Shown here: piece by piece, positions 21,323 to 33,737 of the stretch
Layout: each line of letters starts with the position of its first letter
How positions within the stretch are numbered: position 1 is the stretch's first letter
DNA from: Alliaria petiolata
Lineage: Eukaryota; Streptophyta; Magnoliopsida; Brassicales; Brassicaceae
Length of the DNA stretch: 64,000 nucleotides
NCBI GenBank assembly: GCA_020283515.1
Contig: JAHZTW010000002.1
Span: forward strand, 42,494,950 to 42,558,949
Direction of reading: 5' to 3'
Notes under the pieces: generated by a model
Database searches by the model: none
Told to the model about the DNA's origin: nothing
Seen by the model: only the letters and a program-made list of their open reading frames with translations
Position numbers and translations under genes: made by a program

Positions 21323-24300
21323 ATGCCTTCTCTCCAGCTGTTGCAGTTAACTGAGCGGGGTCGGGGTCTTGTTGCTTCAAGACGGTAACAGTTACTTTGC
21401 TCTGAATCTGTATTTATTTTTTGCTTCTTTATCGTGTCTCCTTTTTGCCTCTTGTGATGTTCTTGTGGCTGAGCTCTCATATTTTTCTCTTCTGCTGTGT
21501 GTTCATTAGTTATTTTGTTTCATCTCTCTCTTCCTCTGTTAAAATTCTATAGGAAATCTATACTGCTTGCGGCCGGGATCGTAGCTGCCGGTGGAGCTGC
21601 TGTTTACTTGAAATCGAGGATCAGCTCCCCAAGGCATGATTCTTCGCGTCATTGCAATGGTCAGAACGATGATGATGAGGCATTGGAAAACTTGACAGGA
21701 AATGATAAAGATGCGAAGAGAACCACAAAAAAGAAGAAAGGAGGAGGATTAAAGTCTCTTCAGGTTCTGACTGCTATTCTTCTTTCTCAGATGGGAAAAA
21801 TGGGTGCCAGGGATCTTTTGGCACTACTGGCTACAGTGGTATGCATTTCCTCTCAACACGTTTAACACATTGTTATTTTTTCTGTTGTTAATTTATGCTT
21901 TTGTTTTATGTTCTTGCCCAAATCATATACAATTTTGTGTATGTTAGATTACTAAGATGGTTTGATCTCTTTGTTGTTGTTGCAAAGTCCTGTAGATATT
22001 TTGAAATTCATGGAAATGCCCAATTACGAACTGTTGCTTCATTGTTATAGAATTCCCAGTGTCTCAATTTCCCAACTTTACGGCCAAGAACCAGGAAAAG
22101 TATGATTATTTTCTCTGATTTTTGCGATAGTACTCTTTCCAACCTGTTATTCTACAAATTGCAGGTTTTCAGAACTGCTTTGAGCAATAGATTGGCAAAA
22201 GTACAAGGTTTCCTATTCCGTGCTGCTTTCTTAAGGCGTGCGCCACTGTTTCTACGCCTTATCTCCGAGAATATTATGTTGTGTTTCATGCTGTCAACGA
22301 TGCACTCTACATCAAAGTACATAACTGGGGCCTTGAGTTTGCGATTCAGGAAGATATTGACGAAACTTATCCATTCACATTATTTTGAGGTTGCCACTGC
22401 CATTCTCTTTTGAATGGAGACAATTCATTTATTTACCATTTCTTTATGCTAGTATGTTTTTGACAAGTGAACATATCGAGTATCCTTCACACTGCTGGAT
22501 ATCACTTTATTCGTCGTTTATTATTGTTTCAGAATATGGTATACTATAAAATATCACATGTGGATGGTCGGATTACGCACCCGGAGCAACGAATTGCCAG
22601 CGATGTACCAAGGTTCTCCTCAGAGTTGAGCGAACTTATACAAGATGATTTGACGGCAGTTACTGATGGAATTTTGTATGCATGGCGCCTGTGTTCATAT
22701 GCTAGTCCAAAATACATCTTCTGGATACTGGTGATCTATGTTTTCAATATTGACTTAAGATTGGGCCAATTATGCTGCTTTGCCTTACATCCGTTCACAG
22801 TACAATTCTTTCGGTCTGCTGTTTATGAATAACCTGAACAACTGTTGTGCAGGCATATGTACTGGGAGCCGGTACTGCGATAAGGAACTTTTCTCCTGCT
22901 TTTGGGAAATTAATGTCTAAAGAACAGCAGTTGGAAGGGGAGTACCGGCAACTTCATTCACGCTTAAGGACTCATTCGGAAAGCATAGCATTCTATGGTG
23001 GGGAAACCAGGGAGGAATCTCATATACAACAAAAGTTCAAGAATCTTGTTAGCCATATGAGCGACGTGCTACATGATCACTGGTGGTTTGGCATGATCCA
23101 AGATTTCCTGCTGAAGTATCTTGGTGCCACAGTTGCAGTTATTCTGATTATCGAACCATTCTTCTCTGGGCATCTAAGACCGGATGACTCGACATTAGGG
23201 AGAGCCGAAATGCTAAGCAATATAAGATATCACACCAGTGTCATTATTTCTCTCTTTCAGGCGTTGGGAACACTTTCTATAAGTTCCAGGCGGCTCAATC
23301 GACTCAGGTAATGCTTTACATTAGATCTCATGCCAGACACTTAAATGGTAAACATTGTGTAGCTGTTTGTATGAAACTCTGTCTACATATGTTTTTCTTT
23401 GCCTTTAAGTCCTATACTAAGAAGAGTTGATCTTGTTTACCATAAGCAAAAGAGTACAAGTTCAGTTGGTAGTCCGTAGAGAGCATCGACAAAGGATCAA
23501 AAAAAAATTATGAAAGAAACATTCTTCCTGGCATTTGATTTTGCGCTATTGGTGAAATCATATGCGGGGGAGAGAGGATTAATTAAACTTACTTTTACAC
23601 CCATCAGTTGTGGTGGTTATGCTTTCTAACTATTGAAATGTTTTTGCTTCCAATAGTGGTTATGCTGACCGAATCCATGAGTTGATGGCTGTCTCGAGAG
23701 AACTCAGTGGTGATGATAAAACATCTTTCCAAAGAAATAGAAGCAGAAATTACCTAAGTGAAGCTAACTATGTTGAGTTTTCCGGTGTCAAGGTAGTTGG
23801 AACACCGATTCATGTTACTGTAATCCTTTTCCAAAATGTTGTGTTCTTAATGTTAATTAATGCACTTCAGGTTGTTACCCCAACGGGAAATGTTTTGGTG
23901 GAGGATCTCACCCTTCGAGTTGAGCAAGGGTCTAATCTTCTGATTACAGGTGAACGCTTTATATCTAGGGAGTGACATAGTATTACTATCAACTTCCCTT
24001 TTCATGGCTTTTTTTTTTTGGGCACAGTATAGTGGCAATGTCCTCAGTCACCGAGGCAAAAATGATTGTTAGAATAGCGTATGCTGCTACTATATTGTTC
24101 TGTGATCCTTGAGTGAGTAGCAAAGATGAAAATTTTAGTACCCCTTGTTGTGCAAAGATGAGTAGCAAAGATGAAGGAAAAAAAAATGAGAATTTTAATT
24201 TGAAGTAGCATTCTGGAAGAAGTAATTCTTCCTGTATTCTAGAAGGATAGCAATATAACCAAAAGATTGCCAAAATTAGATTTGCTATGCCTAGTTATAG

Positions 24301-27300
24301 ACGAATCATTCATGTCCAGTTCAACGACTAGGGTAATAGTGGAACGGTGTGGAAACACATCATCTTCTGGGATTGATTTACGGGACTGTTTTTAGGTTCC
24401 TGATTTTCAGTTTTTTCGTTATTTTAATTAATGCAATAACATTCAGATTTGCTACGTTGATATCCGCTTGCATAATATTATCATCGTTCTCCCATTTAAT
24501 TATTTATCAAACAATACGCATCGTAGGTCCTAATGGAAGTGGCAAGAGTTCCCTTTTCCGAGTATTAGGAGGTCTATGGCCCCTGGTGTCTGGGCATATT
24601 GTGAAGCCAGGAGTTGGTTCTGATCTTAACAAGGAGATCTTCTACGTGCCTCAACGGCCCTATATGGCAGTAGGAACACTCCGTGACCAGTTAATATATC
24701 CTCTTACTTCTGATCAAGAGACTGTACCGCTCACTGAGACTGGAATGGTGGAGCTATTGGAAAATGTTGGTATCCTAGTAGTTTCTCTATTCTGTAGTAG
24801 GATGGTTTATGTGGTTTAAGTTCGTTTTCTGTCAAGTTATGTATGTCTTGCTTATTTTTGTGGACTGCTGCTTGTAGGTTGACCTAGAATATTTATTAGA
24901 TCGCTACCAACCGGACAAAGAGGTTAATTGGGGTGATGAATTATCTCTTGGAGAGCAACAGAGATTGGGAATGGCCAGACTATTCTACCACAAACCCAAA
25001 TTTGCAATTCTTGATGAATGCACAAGTGCTGTGACAACTGATATGGAAGAACGTTTTGCTGCTAAGGTTCGAGCTATGGGAACTTCTTGCATAACAATCT
25101 CCCATCGTCCAGCCCTTGTTGCATTCCATGATGTTGTTCTTTCATTAGACGGAGAAGGGGGATGGAGTGTTCATTACAAGAGGTTCGAATTGTCTCTTAA
25201 CCATGTTTGTGAGGATTATCAGAGTTTTTTTTTTGCATATCTTATTTAAATTGACTAAACCTTCAGGGACGACGCTGCACTTCTGACGGACGCTGGAATT
25301 GATTCAGTGAAAAGTTCAGATACAGATCGGCAAAATGATGCGATGGTTGTTCAACGAGCGTTTGCTGCAGCTAGAAAGGTCTTAGAAGCTTATGAAACCA
25401 TTTTTTCTTTCTTCTTTTAATCTTCGTCGAGGGTTTATTTTTTGTGTGTGGTTATAACCTTGTTACTGGTGCCATGCAGGAATCTGCCACTACTAATTCA
25501 AAGGCTCAGTCGTACTTGACACAGTTAATTGCAAAATCACCTGTTGTTGATAAAAGTGTTGTGTTGCCTCGTTTTCCTCAACCTCAAACATCCCCAAGGG
25601 CGTTGCCATCAAGAGTAGTTGCAATGTTAAACACATTGGTGAGCTTGAAACATTAGTGTGAATTTTATTGAAAACACTTGTGCCAATTTTTTTTAACCTA
25701 GAAAACAATACATTTGCATTCCTCAGCTGAATATATACACACTTTTTCGCTTCCATTCCCTCGAGCTTTGCATTTCAGTGCATATCTTTAGCTTCCTTGG
25801 AAGGCCAACTATTTGTTCCACTTGGCTAACTTATTCGTTGTGCAAGACTGCTAATGGTAGTTGATATTTTAATTCTCAAAATAGCTGACCACTTCATTGT
25901 TACGTTTCAGATACCCACTCTATTTGACAAACAAGGAGGACAACTGCTTTTGGTTGCTTGTCTTGTCGTCTCAAGAACATTGATCTCTGACCGAATAGCC
26001 TCTTTGAATGGTAAACATACTCCGTTCTGTTACCTGATCAGTTTTATTGATAGGGCTCCTTCTATAACAACCACCTATGATTTTGCAGGGACCACTGTGA
26101 AGTATGTCTTGGAGCAAGATAAGGCAGCCTTTGTTCGTTTGATTGGTATGAGTGTTATCCAAAGTGGTGCATCTTCTGTAATTGCTCCTTCATTAAGGTA
26201 ATCTTTCCTTTTTATGCATGTTTGAAAGTCTCGAAGTCCCACCCACTACTATATCCTTGTCACAACGTATTAAATTGCTAGATGAAAAACCTAATTGTGT
26301 TGTTTTTTCTTTCTTGTCTTATGGAATAAGTTTTTGTTAGATAATAAATAAAAAAAAAAAAACACAAAACAAAAAAGATTAAAATAAACATTTAAAATAA
26401 AAAATTTTAAAGAAAAAAAAAAAAAAGAAAAAATTAAGGAAGAAGAATAAATTAAAAAAAAAAAAAAAAAAGAAATAAATAAAAAAAAAAAAAATTTAAA
26501 AAGAAAAAATCAAATCTATAAGACTCAAAGATACTATGCTGATATGCCCTATTCATGCATTGTGAATTATGACTATGAACTTGAGTTATTCAGTGAAACT
26601 TGACCTAAAGGCTAAAAGAAGGCATGATGTGTTATTTACACTTATTTAAGAAGTATGCTGAGATTCTGAAATATCCATACCAATCTAAAATAGATATCGA
26701 TCTCTGGCTGGTCTATGCTTCATAGAGGCTGTTTGTTTGTTCTTTTCTTGTAAGTTGATGTCGCAAATTTAGAGACACTAAATATCTCATTGGGTTCATA
26801 TCTATTCAGGTTTTCCACATGTCAGGCAATAGTATTGATGCGGACCAGAGACTCACTCGTGACCTGGAAAAATTAACCACTGACTTGTCTGGACTTCTTA
26901 CTGGAATGGTAAAGCCATCGGTTGACATTCTCTGGTAAGTACATTTTGTTGGATTGTTTTCCTGATATTTGTTTCATGCTTCTTGTTTTGAATTATAATT
27001 ACGCAAATCAAATATTTGAAGGTTCACCTGGAGGATGAAGCTATTGACTGGTCAGAGGGGAGTTGCCATACTGTACACATATATGTTACTTGGTCTGGGT
27101 TTTCTGAGACGTGTTGCTCCCGATTTCGGTGATCTAGCTGGTGAAGAACAGCAGCTTGAGGGGAAGTTTAGGTAAGTATTTTTACGTTTATTCCATTTTG
27201 CAGATGATTGCGTTATAGCGACTATCTAGACCAACTTCTTTCTGCTTACATAGGTTTATGCACGAGAGGCTGAACACTCATGCTGAATCCATTGCATTCT

Positions 27301-29382
27301 TTGGAGGTGGAGCTCGAGAAAAAGCTGTAAGTGTCTTAACTTCTCTAGCTATAGCTGTAGGATTTTGGGCTAGCTATTTTGAAGCAGGGCTACAAGAAGT
27401 GAAAGCTAACAAGGATTCTTCGAAATGTTGTACTAATTTATGTGATGATGGCCTTTTCATGCCAAATGCGGCTTCACTTGCGTGGAGCTTTGACACGTCT
27501 TATAGGTGAATCCGCCCTTATGTTTTCTTTTTCCATGGAGCAGATGGTTGACACAAAATTCAGGGCGCTTCTGGACCACTCTCTCATGCTCTTGAGGAAG
27601 AAATGGTTGTATGGCATACTTGATGATTTTGTGACAAAGCAACTTCCCAATAATGTGACTTGGGGATTGAGTTTGTTGTATGCCCTAGAACACAAGGGAG
27701 ACAGAGCACTTGTCTCCACTCAAGGTAGAGATCTGTCACACTTTTCGACGTGAGCCAATTAAGTATGTGAATTGTCTCTATATAACTCTTTCTTGCGTGA
27801 TGTCTTTATACCAGGTGAATTGGCACATGCATTGCGGTATCTAGCTTCTGTTGTCTCTCAAAGCTTTATGGCGTTTGGGGATATTCTTGAACTACACAAG
27901 AAGTTCCTTGAGCTCTCTGGCGGGATTAACAGAATTTTTGAGCTCGATGAGTTTTTGGATGCTTCTCAGTCAGGTACTACAGCATATATATACGTTCACA
28001 CTTTGGCAAAAAGATTAGATTCTTACCTGCAGAGAATCTCAGTCTGTTCTTGGTTGATCAAATTCGTTTTGTCCAACTATTTTCAGGTGTCACCTCAGAA
28101 AATCACACAAGTCGTTTGGATTCTCAAGATCGAATTTCTTTTTCGGAGGTGGATATCATTACCCCTGCTCAGAAATTGATGGCTAGCAAGTTGTCATGCG
28201 AAATAGTTCCAGGGAAAAGCCTGCTTGTCACTGGTTAGTGAATTAATCTTCGACATTGAACTTATTTGCATGAGCCCAGAGCTAACAGTAGCAAAATTTT
28301 CAGGTCCAAATGGTAGTGGAAAGACTTCTGTATTTAGAGTCCTTAGAGATATCTGGCCCACTGTATGTGGAAGACTTGCCAAACCATCATTGGATATCAA
28401 AGAACTTGGGTCAGGGAATGGCATATTTTTTGTCCCGCAGCGACCTTATACATGTTTAGGGACGCTGAGAGATCAGATTATATACCCTCTATCTAAAGAA
28501 GAAGCAGAGAAAAGGGCAGCAAAGTTGTACACCAATGGTGGTAAGTCCAAAAATTCATTTACTTCAAAAGGTCCATTTGATTCTAAAATCAATCCTCTCC
28601 GCACACAACTATAACTGATCTGTGGAGAAACTTATCTCTTACCAACATAAAAGAACTGATGTAGAAGTTATTTGATGATCTTCCTATCTCTCATACTTTA
28701 TTGTTGTAAGTAACAGGAGAAAGCTCAACTGAAGCTGGAAGCATTCTGGACGTTCATTTGGAAACCATTCTGGAGAATGTTCGGTTAGTTTATCTCCTGG
28801 AAAGAGATGGAAGTGGTTGGGATGCTACTACCAACTGGGAAGACATATTATCTCTTGGAGAGCAACAGAGACTAGGCATGGTAAGTCTCTTGGAGAGCAA
28901 CAACCAGACATTTAGTTTTATGATTCGCGTGAGTAATCTGAGTTGTTTTGGTCTCTCTTCTTTTTTCCCCTGTATTGTAGGCACGTTTATTCTTTCACAA
29001 ACCAAAGTTCGGAATCCTTGATGAGTGCACCAAGTAAGTGATCAAGTCTTGTCCTACATTTTCCCTCTAGTTTGCAATCATCTTCCCCTTTTGTGTACAT
29101 ATCCGATCTTTGGTTTGCAGCGCGACGAGTGTTGATGTTGAGGAACAGCTCTATCGGGTTGCAAAAGAAATGGGAGTCACTTTCATAACCTCATCACAAG
29201 TAAGTTTTAAGTTTTTTCCTTCACTCTCTTTACCATGATGAAACCACATTACCAAAAAGACTCATTACTCTTCTGGCAATCCTCAGCGACCGGCTCTGAT
29301 CCCATTCCACTCCTTGGAGCTAAGGCTGATTGATGGAGAAGGAAACTGGGAGCTCCGTTCGATCGAACAGACAACAGAGTAA
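21323..29382 (+). CDS. PXA1: Peroxisomal ABC transporter PXA1 / COMATOSE / PED3 (ABCD1)
   Basis: Full-size ABCD transporter importing fatty acyl-CoAs and jasmonate/auxin precursors into peroxisomes for beta-oxidation. Readable exons: 21323-21384, 21553-21838, 22165-22389, 22533-22730, 22853-23307, 23657-23792, 23871-23949, 24527-24765, 24878-25182, 25267-25378, 25480-25638, 25911-26010, 26089-26197, 26810-26934, 27022-27171, 27254-27326, 27544-27724, 27815-27973, 28087-28233, 28304-28540, 28717-28880, 28981-29033, 29121-29199, 29287-29382. NBD1 has GPNGSGKSS (from about residue 481), LSLGEQQRLG and FAILDECTSA; NBD2 has GPNGSGKTS (from about 1131), LSLGEQQRLG and FGILDECTN. All phases agree except 26197 to 26810, where one exon of length 3n+1 is missing. 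With about 91 nt there the protein would be about 1339 aa, close to the 1337 aa I recall for Arabidopsis. Confidence 0.95.
26338..26512. other. A-rich low-complexity block where a PXA1 exon is expected
   Basis: About 175 bp made almost only of A runs with scattered T, G and C. It lies between exons 26089-26197 and 26810-26934, exactly where a conserved exon of the second transmembrane domain should be. No sequence from 26198 to 26809 encodes it in any frame. It looks like gap-fill sequence from low-complexity reads. Confidence 0.75.
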
Positions 29383-29475
29383 ACTCAGAAGGTCTATAAG
29401 TTTAAAACAATAATAAAAGCTAAAGCCATTAGACCATATGAAAATGCAAGCAATCTTTACCGACAAGCTATATGG
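29304..29475. repeat. 172-bp direct duplication, copy 1 (true PXA1 last exon and 3' UTR)
   Basis: Begins ATTCCACTCCTTGGAGC and ends GACAAGCTATATGG. It is identical to 29514-29685. It covers the last 79 bases of the PXA1 coding sequence with the stop, plus 93 bp of 3' UTR. Confidence 0.95.
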
Positions 29476-29513
29476 CTGTCTCTTATACACATCTAGATGT
29501 GTATAAGAGACAG
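29476..29513. other. Nextera mate-pair junction adapter (two Tn5 mosaic ends)
   Basis: CTGTCTCTTATACACATCT at 29476-29494 is followed directly by its reverse complement at 29495-29513. This 38-bp palindrome is the Nextera mate-pair circularisation junction. One minus frame across it reads VSYTHLDVYKRQ, a peptide well known as an adapter artefact in protein databases. It is not plant DNA. Confidence 0.98.
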
Positions 29514-29685
29514 ATTCCACTCCTTGGAGCTAAGGCTGATTGATGGAGAAGGAAACTGGGAGCTCCGTTCGATCGAACAGACAACAGAGTAAACTCAGAA
29601 GGTCTATAAGTTTAAAACAATAATAAAAGCTAAAGCCATTAGACCATATGAAAATGCAAGCAATCTTTACCGACAAGCTATATGG
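29514..29685. repeat. 172-bp direct duplication, copy 2 (artefactual)
   Basis: Exact repeat of 29304-29475 placed after the adapter. It contains a second copy of the PXA1 C-terminal codons and stop, which should not be annotated. The natural 3' UTR resumes at 29686. Confidence 0.95.
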
Positions 29686-30636
29686 TATGTAGTTTCTCGA
29701 TTCTTCCTCCTCGATCCAAGGAGCGGAAGAGAATGCGTCGATGTTACTGCTTTCGTTAGATTTGGAGAATTTGATTCTTCTAGATTATATATAAGCCTAG
29801 GTATAATTGAATTGGTGGAGCTATTTTGAGTTCTCCCATGGAGTATGGCGTTTAGCTTGAAGAAACAAAGATCACAGTGATTACTCATCATTAGGCATAA
29901 ATAATGTACAGTTTGCTTCCATTTCTATGGAGATTGATCTTGTCTTTGTTGGAATTTACTTTATCATTTAGTTATATCTTTTAATAAAACAAAAATTTCA
30001 AGTAATAAGATGTGTTCAAATTTCAAACTAGGTTTGGAACGGTTCAGAATTTGTTTTGTAAGTAGTTTATGTCGATTTAAAAAGCTTAATTTATAAAATT
30101 TAGTAATGGTTTTGAATTTTGATTGATGGGAATTTGGCTGAATTTTGGGAAAACAATTGTTCAGGATCCATGTTTTTTAGTAGAATGGCTGAACATAGGT
30201 CCAGGATTTGTAAGATGGCTTGATAGTGAAGAGTGACATACATAAATAAATATGGAATAATATTGGGTTCAAATGAAGTTTTAGATATCTATTGTAAATC
30301 CGTTTTATTTATTTTTTTGTAAGAAAATGAATTTGATCTATTTAGAAATTCTTTCGTCGATTTGGATTAGATTGTTCAGCTTAACAAGACTAAAAGAAGG
30401 TTCTATTTCTGCTATGGACCAAAAAGATTAACAAATTCTATTTTTGCTGTAAATCTTGTTGATAAAAAATACTTTTAACTCGCAAAGCTTTTTACGCTAA
30501 TCTAATCTTTAACAATCTATATAAAAAAGAGAGTCTTCTCCTTTTTATCCGATTTAAGAAAAACAAAATATCTTCCATTGAAGTAGAAAAACCTTTCACT
30601 CGAAAACAGAAAGAGAAAGAGAGAAAAAAGAGAAAA
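29686..30636. other. Intergenic, PXA1 3' flank and promoter of the HN1-like gene
   Basis: AT-rich, with no supported gene. AATAAAAC near 29982 could be a polyadenylation signal. The last 100 bp are GA-rich (GAAAGAGAGAAAAAAGAG near 30610-30634), as in 5' leaders. Confidence 0.5.
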
Positions 30637-32347
30637 ATGGAGAGAAGCACGCCAGTGAGAAACCCTCACACTTCCACCGCCGATCTGCTTTCCTGGTCGG
30701 AAACCCCTCCACCTGTCCACTCAACCGCTTCCGCCGCTCGTTCTCACCAGGTGCGTTTTGTTTCCTAAAATGTCGCTTTTATCTCTCCCTCTTAGAAGCT
30801 GAGCTTTTCTTCTTTCTTCTTTCTTCATTTTCAGCCGTCCGATGGAATCAGCAAGGTTCTCGGCGGCGCTCAGATCACAGATGAGGAAGCTCAGTCGCTC
30901 AATAAGCTGTAAATGATCCATTAAATCTCATCTCTCTCATGCACATCTTTATTTCAACTTTATTTCATTAGCAGATCTAGTATCTGGATTTTGATTTTTT
31001 GTATTTAGAGATGAAAACAAAAAGCTTTAAAAGCTTGATCTTGCTTCTGAAAGTGATTGCCTTTTTTTTCCACAAAATTGGTTTCTTTTTATGAAGTCAA
31101 ATCCTTTTTCTTTGTAATTATCATCTGATTGATGATCTAATAATGAAAGGGATTGGTCAATGCTTTTGGGCTTTTCTGAGAATCTTTATTTGTATTTTAT
31201 AACCATTCTGTGTTCATCAAGCCCCACCATTACATGTCAAACTGCTACTGTTCTGTATACTACTGATATTGTTTATCCTCCTTATTCTAATGTGTAGATC
31301 TTCTGTATATTTTTTCTTTCTTTGTAGTTACTTTCTTACCTATTTTGGTAACTTTTCTATGATGGTTTCAAGATCTTCAAGTGTTTAAGCAAAACTTACG
31401 CCTTCTTTTTGTTTTACACAGGAAGAATTGCTCAGGTTACAAGTTAAAAGAGATGACTGGTAGTGGCATATTTACTGATAAGGCCAAAGGAGGATCTGAA
31501 TCCGATGCTATCGATCCAAAGACAGGGCTTCGTTACTATCAGGTAACTTACTTGTCTTATGTTTCGAACAGATTTAGAAAAGTCCCTTTTCGAAACGATT
31601 TGTTTATGTAATGTCTCTGAGCTTTGCAGCAAACTCTGAACGGAGTGAGTCAGATATCATTCAGCGCTGACGGGAATGTCTCCCCGAAGAAACCAACCAC
31701 TTTAACCGAGGTTGCAAAGCAGAGAGAGCTGAGTGGAAACTTGCTAACCGAGGCAGATCTTAAGAGCAAGAAGCAGATTTCAAGTGCCAAGATCGAAGAG
31801 ATCAGCGGTCACGACATCTTTGGACCTCCGCCTGAGATTCAGCCTCGGTCCTTGGCCGCTGCACAGCAAGAAGCCAGAGGAAACAGAGACATGGGAGAGC
31901 CTGCACCGAGGAACTTGCGCACTTCTGTTAAAGTTTCCAATGTAAGTAAAACCATCTTGGCATTGCCTATAAAAGGAAACTGAAACTTGCGACACTTCTG
32001 GTTCAGGAATCAAAATGTTGAAATCCAGTGAAATTCCCTCAACTAAAAATGTTTTCTTTCATAATTTCCAACAGCCTGCAGGAGGACAAAGCAACATACT
32101 GTTCAGTGAAGAACCGGTAGTGAAGACATCAAAGAAGATACATGACCAGAAGTTTCAGGAACTCACGGGAAATGGTATTTTCAAAGGCGACGAATCGCCT
32201 GGAACCGCTGATAAGCAGCTAAGCTCCGCGAAACTCAGGGAAATGAGCGGAAACAATATATTCGCAGACGGAAAGTCGGAGTCCCGAGACTATTTCGGCG
32301 GCGTGAGGAAGCCTCCCGGCGGCGAGAGCAGCATTTCATTGGTCTAA
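30637..32347 (+). CDS. HN1/Jupiter-like microtubule-associated-type protein (At4g39860-like)
   Basis: Five coding exons: 30637-30750, 30835-30908, 31422-31542, 31630-31941, 32075-32347; all phases fit and give 297 aa. The protein carries a repeated short motif with the core xExSG/TGxxIF: LKEMTGSGIF, IEEISGHDIF, FQELTGNGIF and LREMSGNNIF, plus a related KQRELSGNLL. It is otherwise polar and probably disordered. Plant proteins of this kind are annotated hematological/neurological-expressed-like; the animal HN1/Jupiter family binds microtubules, but function in plants is not shown by the sequence. Start: first ATG in an AAAAATGG context after a GA-rich leader. Confidence 0.88.
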
Positions 32348-32664
32348 TATTAGATGTTTCGTTTCGCGAATGTGCTTGAGCTATTCTTTGGAGTTTTATA
32401 GGTAAAAATCTGAAGAAAGCTCTTTGTACGAATCGTCTTTAACCTTTTGGTATTTGTCTCAATTTGAAGTTTCATAACTTACATCTGATCTTTATGGGCA
32501 CTGTTTCTGCATCTTTGCTCCTCTGATTGAAAAACTCTTATGGTTTGATTCGACATTTCGGATTGGTTAATAAATGTTAATAAGAAGGTTGTTGATATTA
32601 GTCCGCATGAAACGACTCATTTTGATTAGGCAAAAAAAAGACTAAAAAGTAATCGGAAGAGAGA
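32348..32664. other. 3' flank of the HN1-like gene
   Basis: 3' UTR and spacer before the tRNA. No other feature seen. Confidence 0.5.
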
Positions 32665-32737
32665 CGACTCCACTGGGGATCGAACCCAGAGTCTCTGGTT
32701 TCGTAGACCAGCGCCTTATCCATTGGGCCATGGAGTC
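32665..32737 (-). tRNA. tRNA-Arg (anticodon ACG)
   Basis: A 73-nt cloverleaf on the minus strand: acceptor GACTCC pairs with GGAGTC, the D arm has ATGGCCCAATGGATAAG, the anticodon stem CTGGT/ACCAG encloses a loop with ACG, and the T arm is CTGGGTTCGATCCCCAG. The discriminator base is G. There is no intron. T-rich stretches and CAA-type sequence around it are usual for plant Pol III genes. Confidence 0.97.
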
Positions 32738-33209
32738 TTGTTGTTTTATGTTGTAATAAATAACATATAACTACGTAAGTTTTAAAAAAAAAATGGCGTG
32801 AAGTCTACTTTTTCCTTTTTCCTTCGTCGTCACCTTCTTCCACCCGCAGTCTACCGAATGATCTTCTTTTGTTAGTTAAGGTGTCTCAAAAACGTTCATA
32901 CCGAAAACCCTCGGAGAAAAAAAAAAATAAAGTTTATCAAGAAAAATATCAGAGAGAGATTAAATTGGATAAGAATATAGACAAGAGAGAGAGAGAGAGG
33001 TGGTTTTCTTCTTAAGAGCTTTTTGTTTCCAATTGTCTATGTATGGCTTATTAGGTAAATGATCAACAGCTAATCCAGAAAAGACCAGAAAAGGGAGAGA
33101 GAGCTGACTCAGTTTGTGGTGTGGATTTGTCAAAGGATCGTGTGGAATCTGAAAGTTTTAATTCTTCACTAAAAATAGGATCGTTTTAAAAGGAGGAGGA
33201 AGGCAAATA
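32738..33209. other. Promoter region of the TLD-domain gene
   Basis: AT- and GA-rich, with a GAGAGAGAGAGAG run near 32985-32999. No separate gene seen. Confidence 0.5.
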
Positions 33210-33705
33210 ATGGGGAAGCACAAATCTTTCAGAAGCAAAGCAGTGCACTTCGTCACCGATCTCACCGCCGGTCTTCTTAATCCCATCTCTGATAAACCCT
33301 CCTCCGCTCGTCCTCTTCCGGTAACCAGATTTTTTTCTTCTAAAATAGGGTTCTTGGTCCTGTGTGTGACGTTTATAGTCTGACGATTGCTTGGTATCTT
33401 TTGGGATTTTCTGGTTTTTTCTTTTGGCTTTGGTTGTTGCTTGAGAATTGAGTATTTATATATAATCGGGAACTTTCAATTTGTGTGATCATTCAGTGAG
33501 CTCCTTTCTGTTTTCTTGATATTAGGATGAGGAAGATGAGTCAAAGAGAAATCAACTAGAGTCTATCACTGAAGAGAAGCCTAAGGATTTGGTTGACGAA
33601 CCAGACACTTCTTCTTTCTCTGCATTCCTTGGTTCGCTGTTATCCTCAGATCCCAAAGACAAGAAAACCGGTCAGGATCAGGACGAAGAAGAAGAAGAAG
33701 AAGAA

Positions 33706-33737
<32 letters not shown>

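Noticed and set aside
29320..29520. Minus-strand frame containing VSYTHLDVYKRQ
   Set aside because: It is the translation of the Nextera junction adapter and not a plant peptide.
29514..29685. Second copy of the PXA1 terminal exon as a real duplicated exon
   Set aside because: It is identical to the first copy and joined to it by adapter sequence, so it is an artefact.
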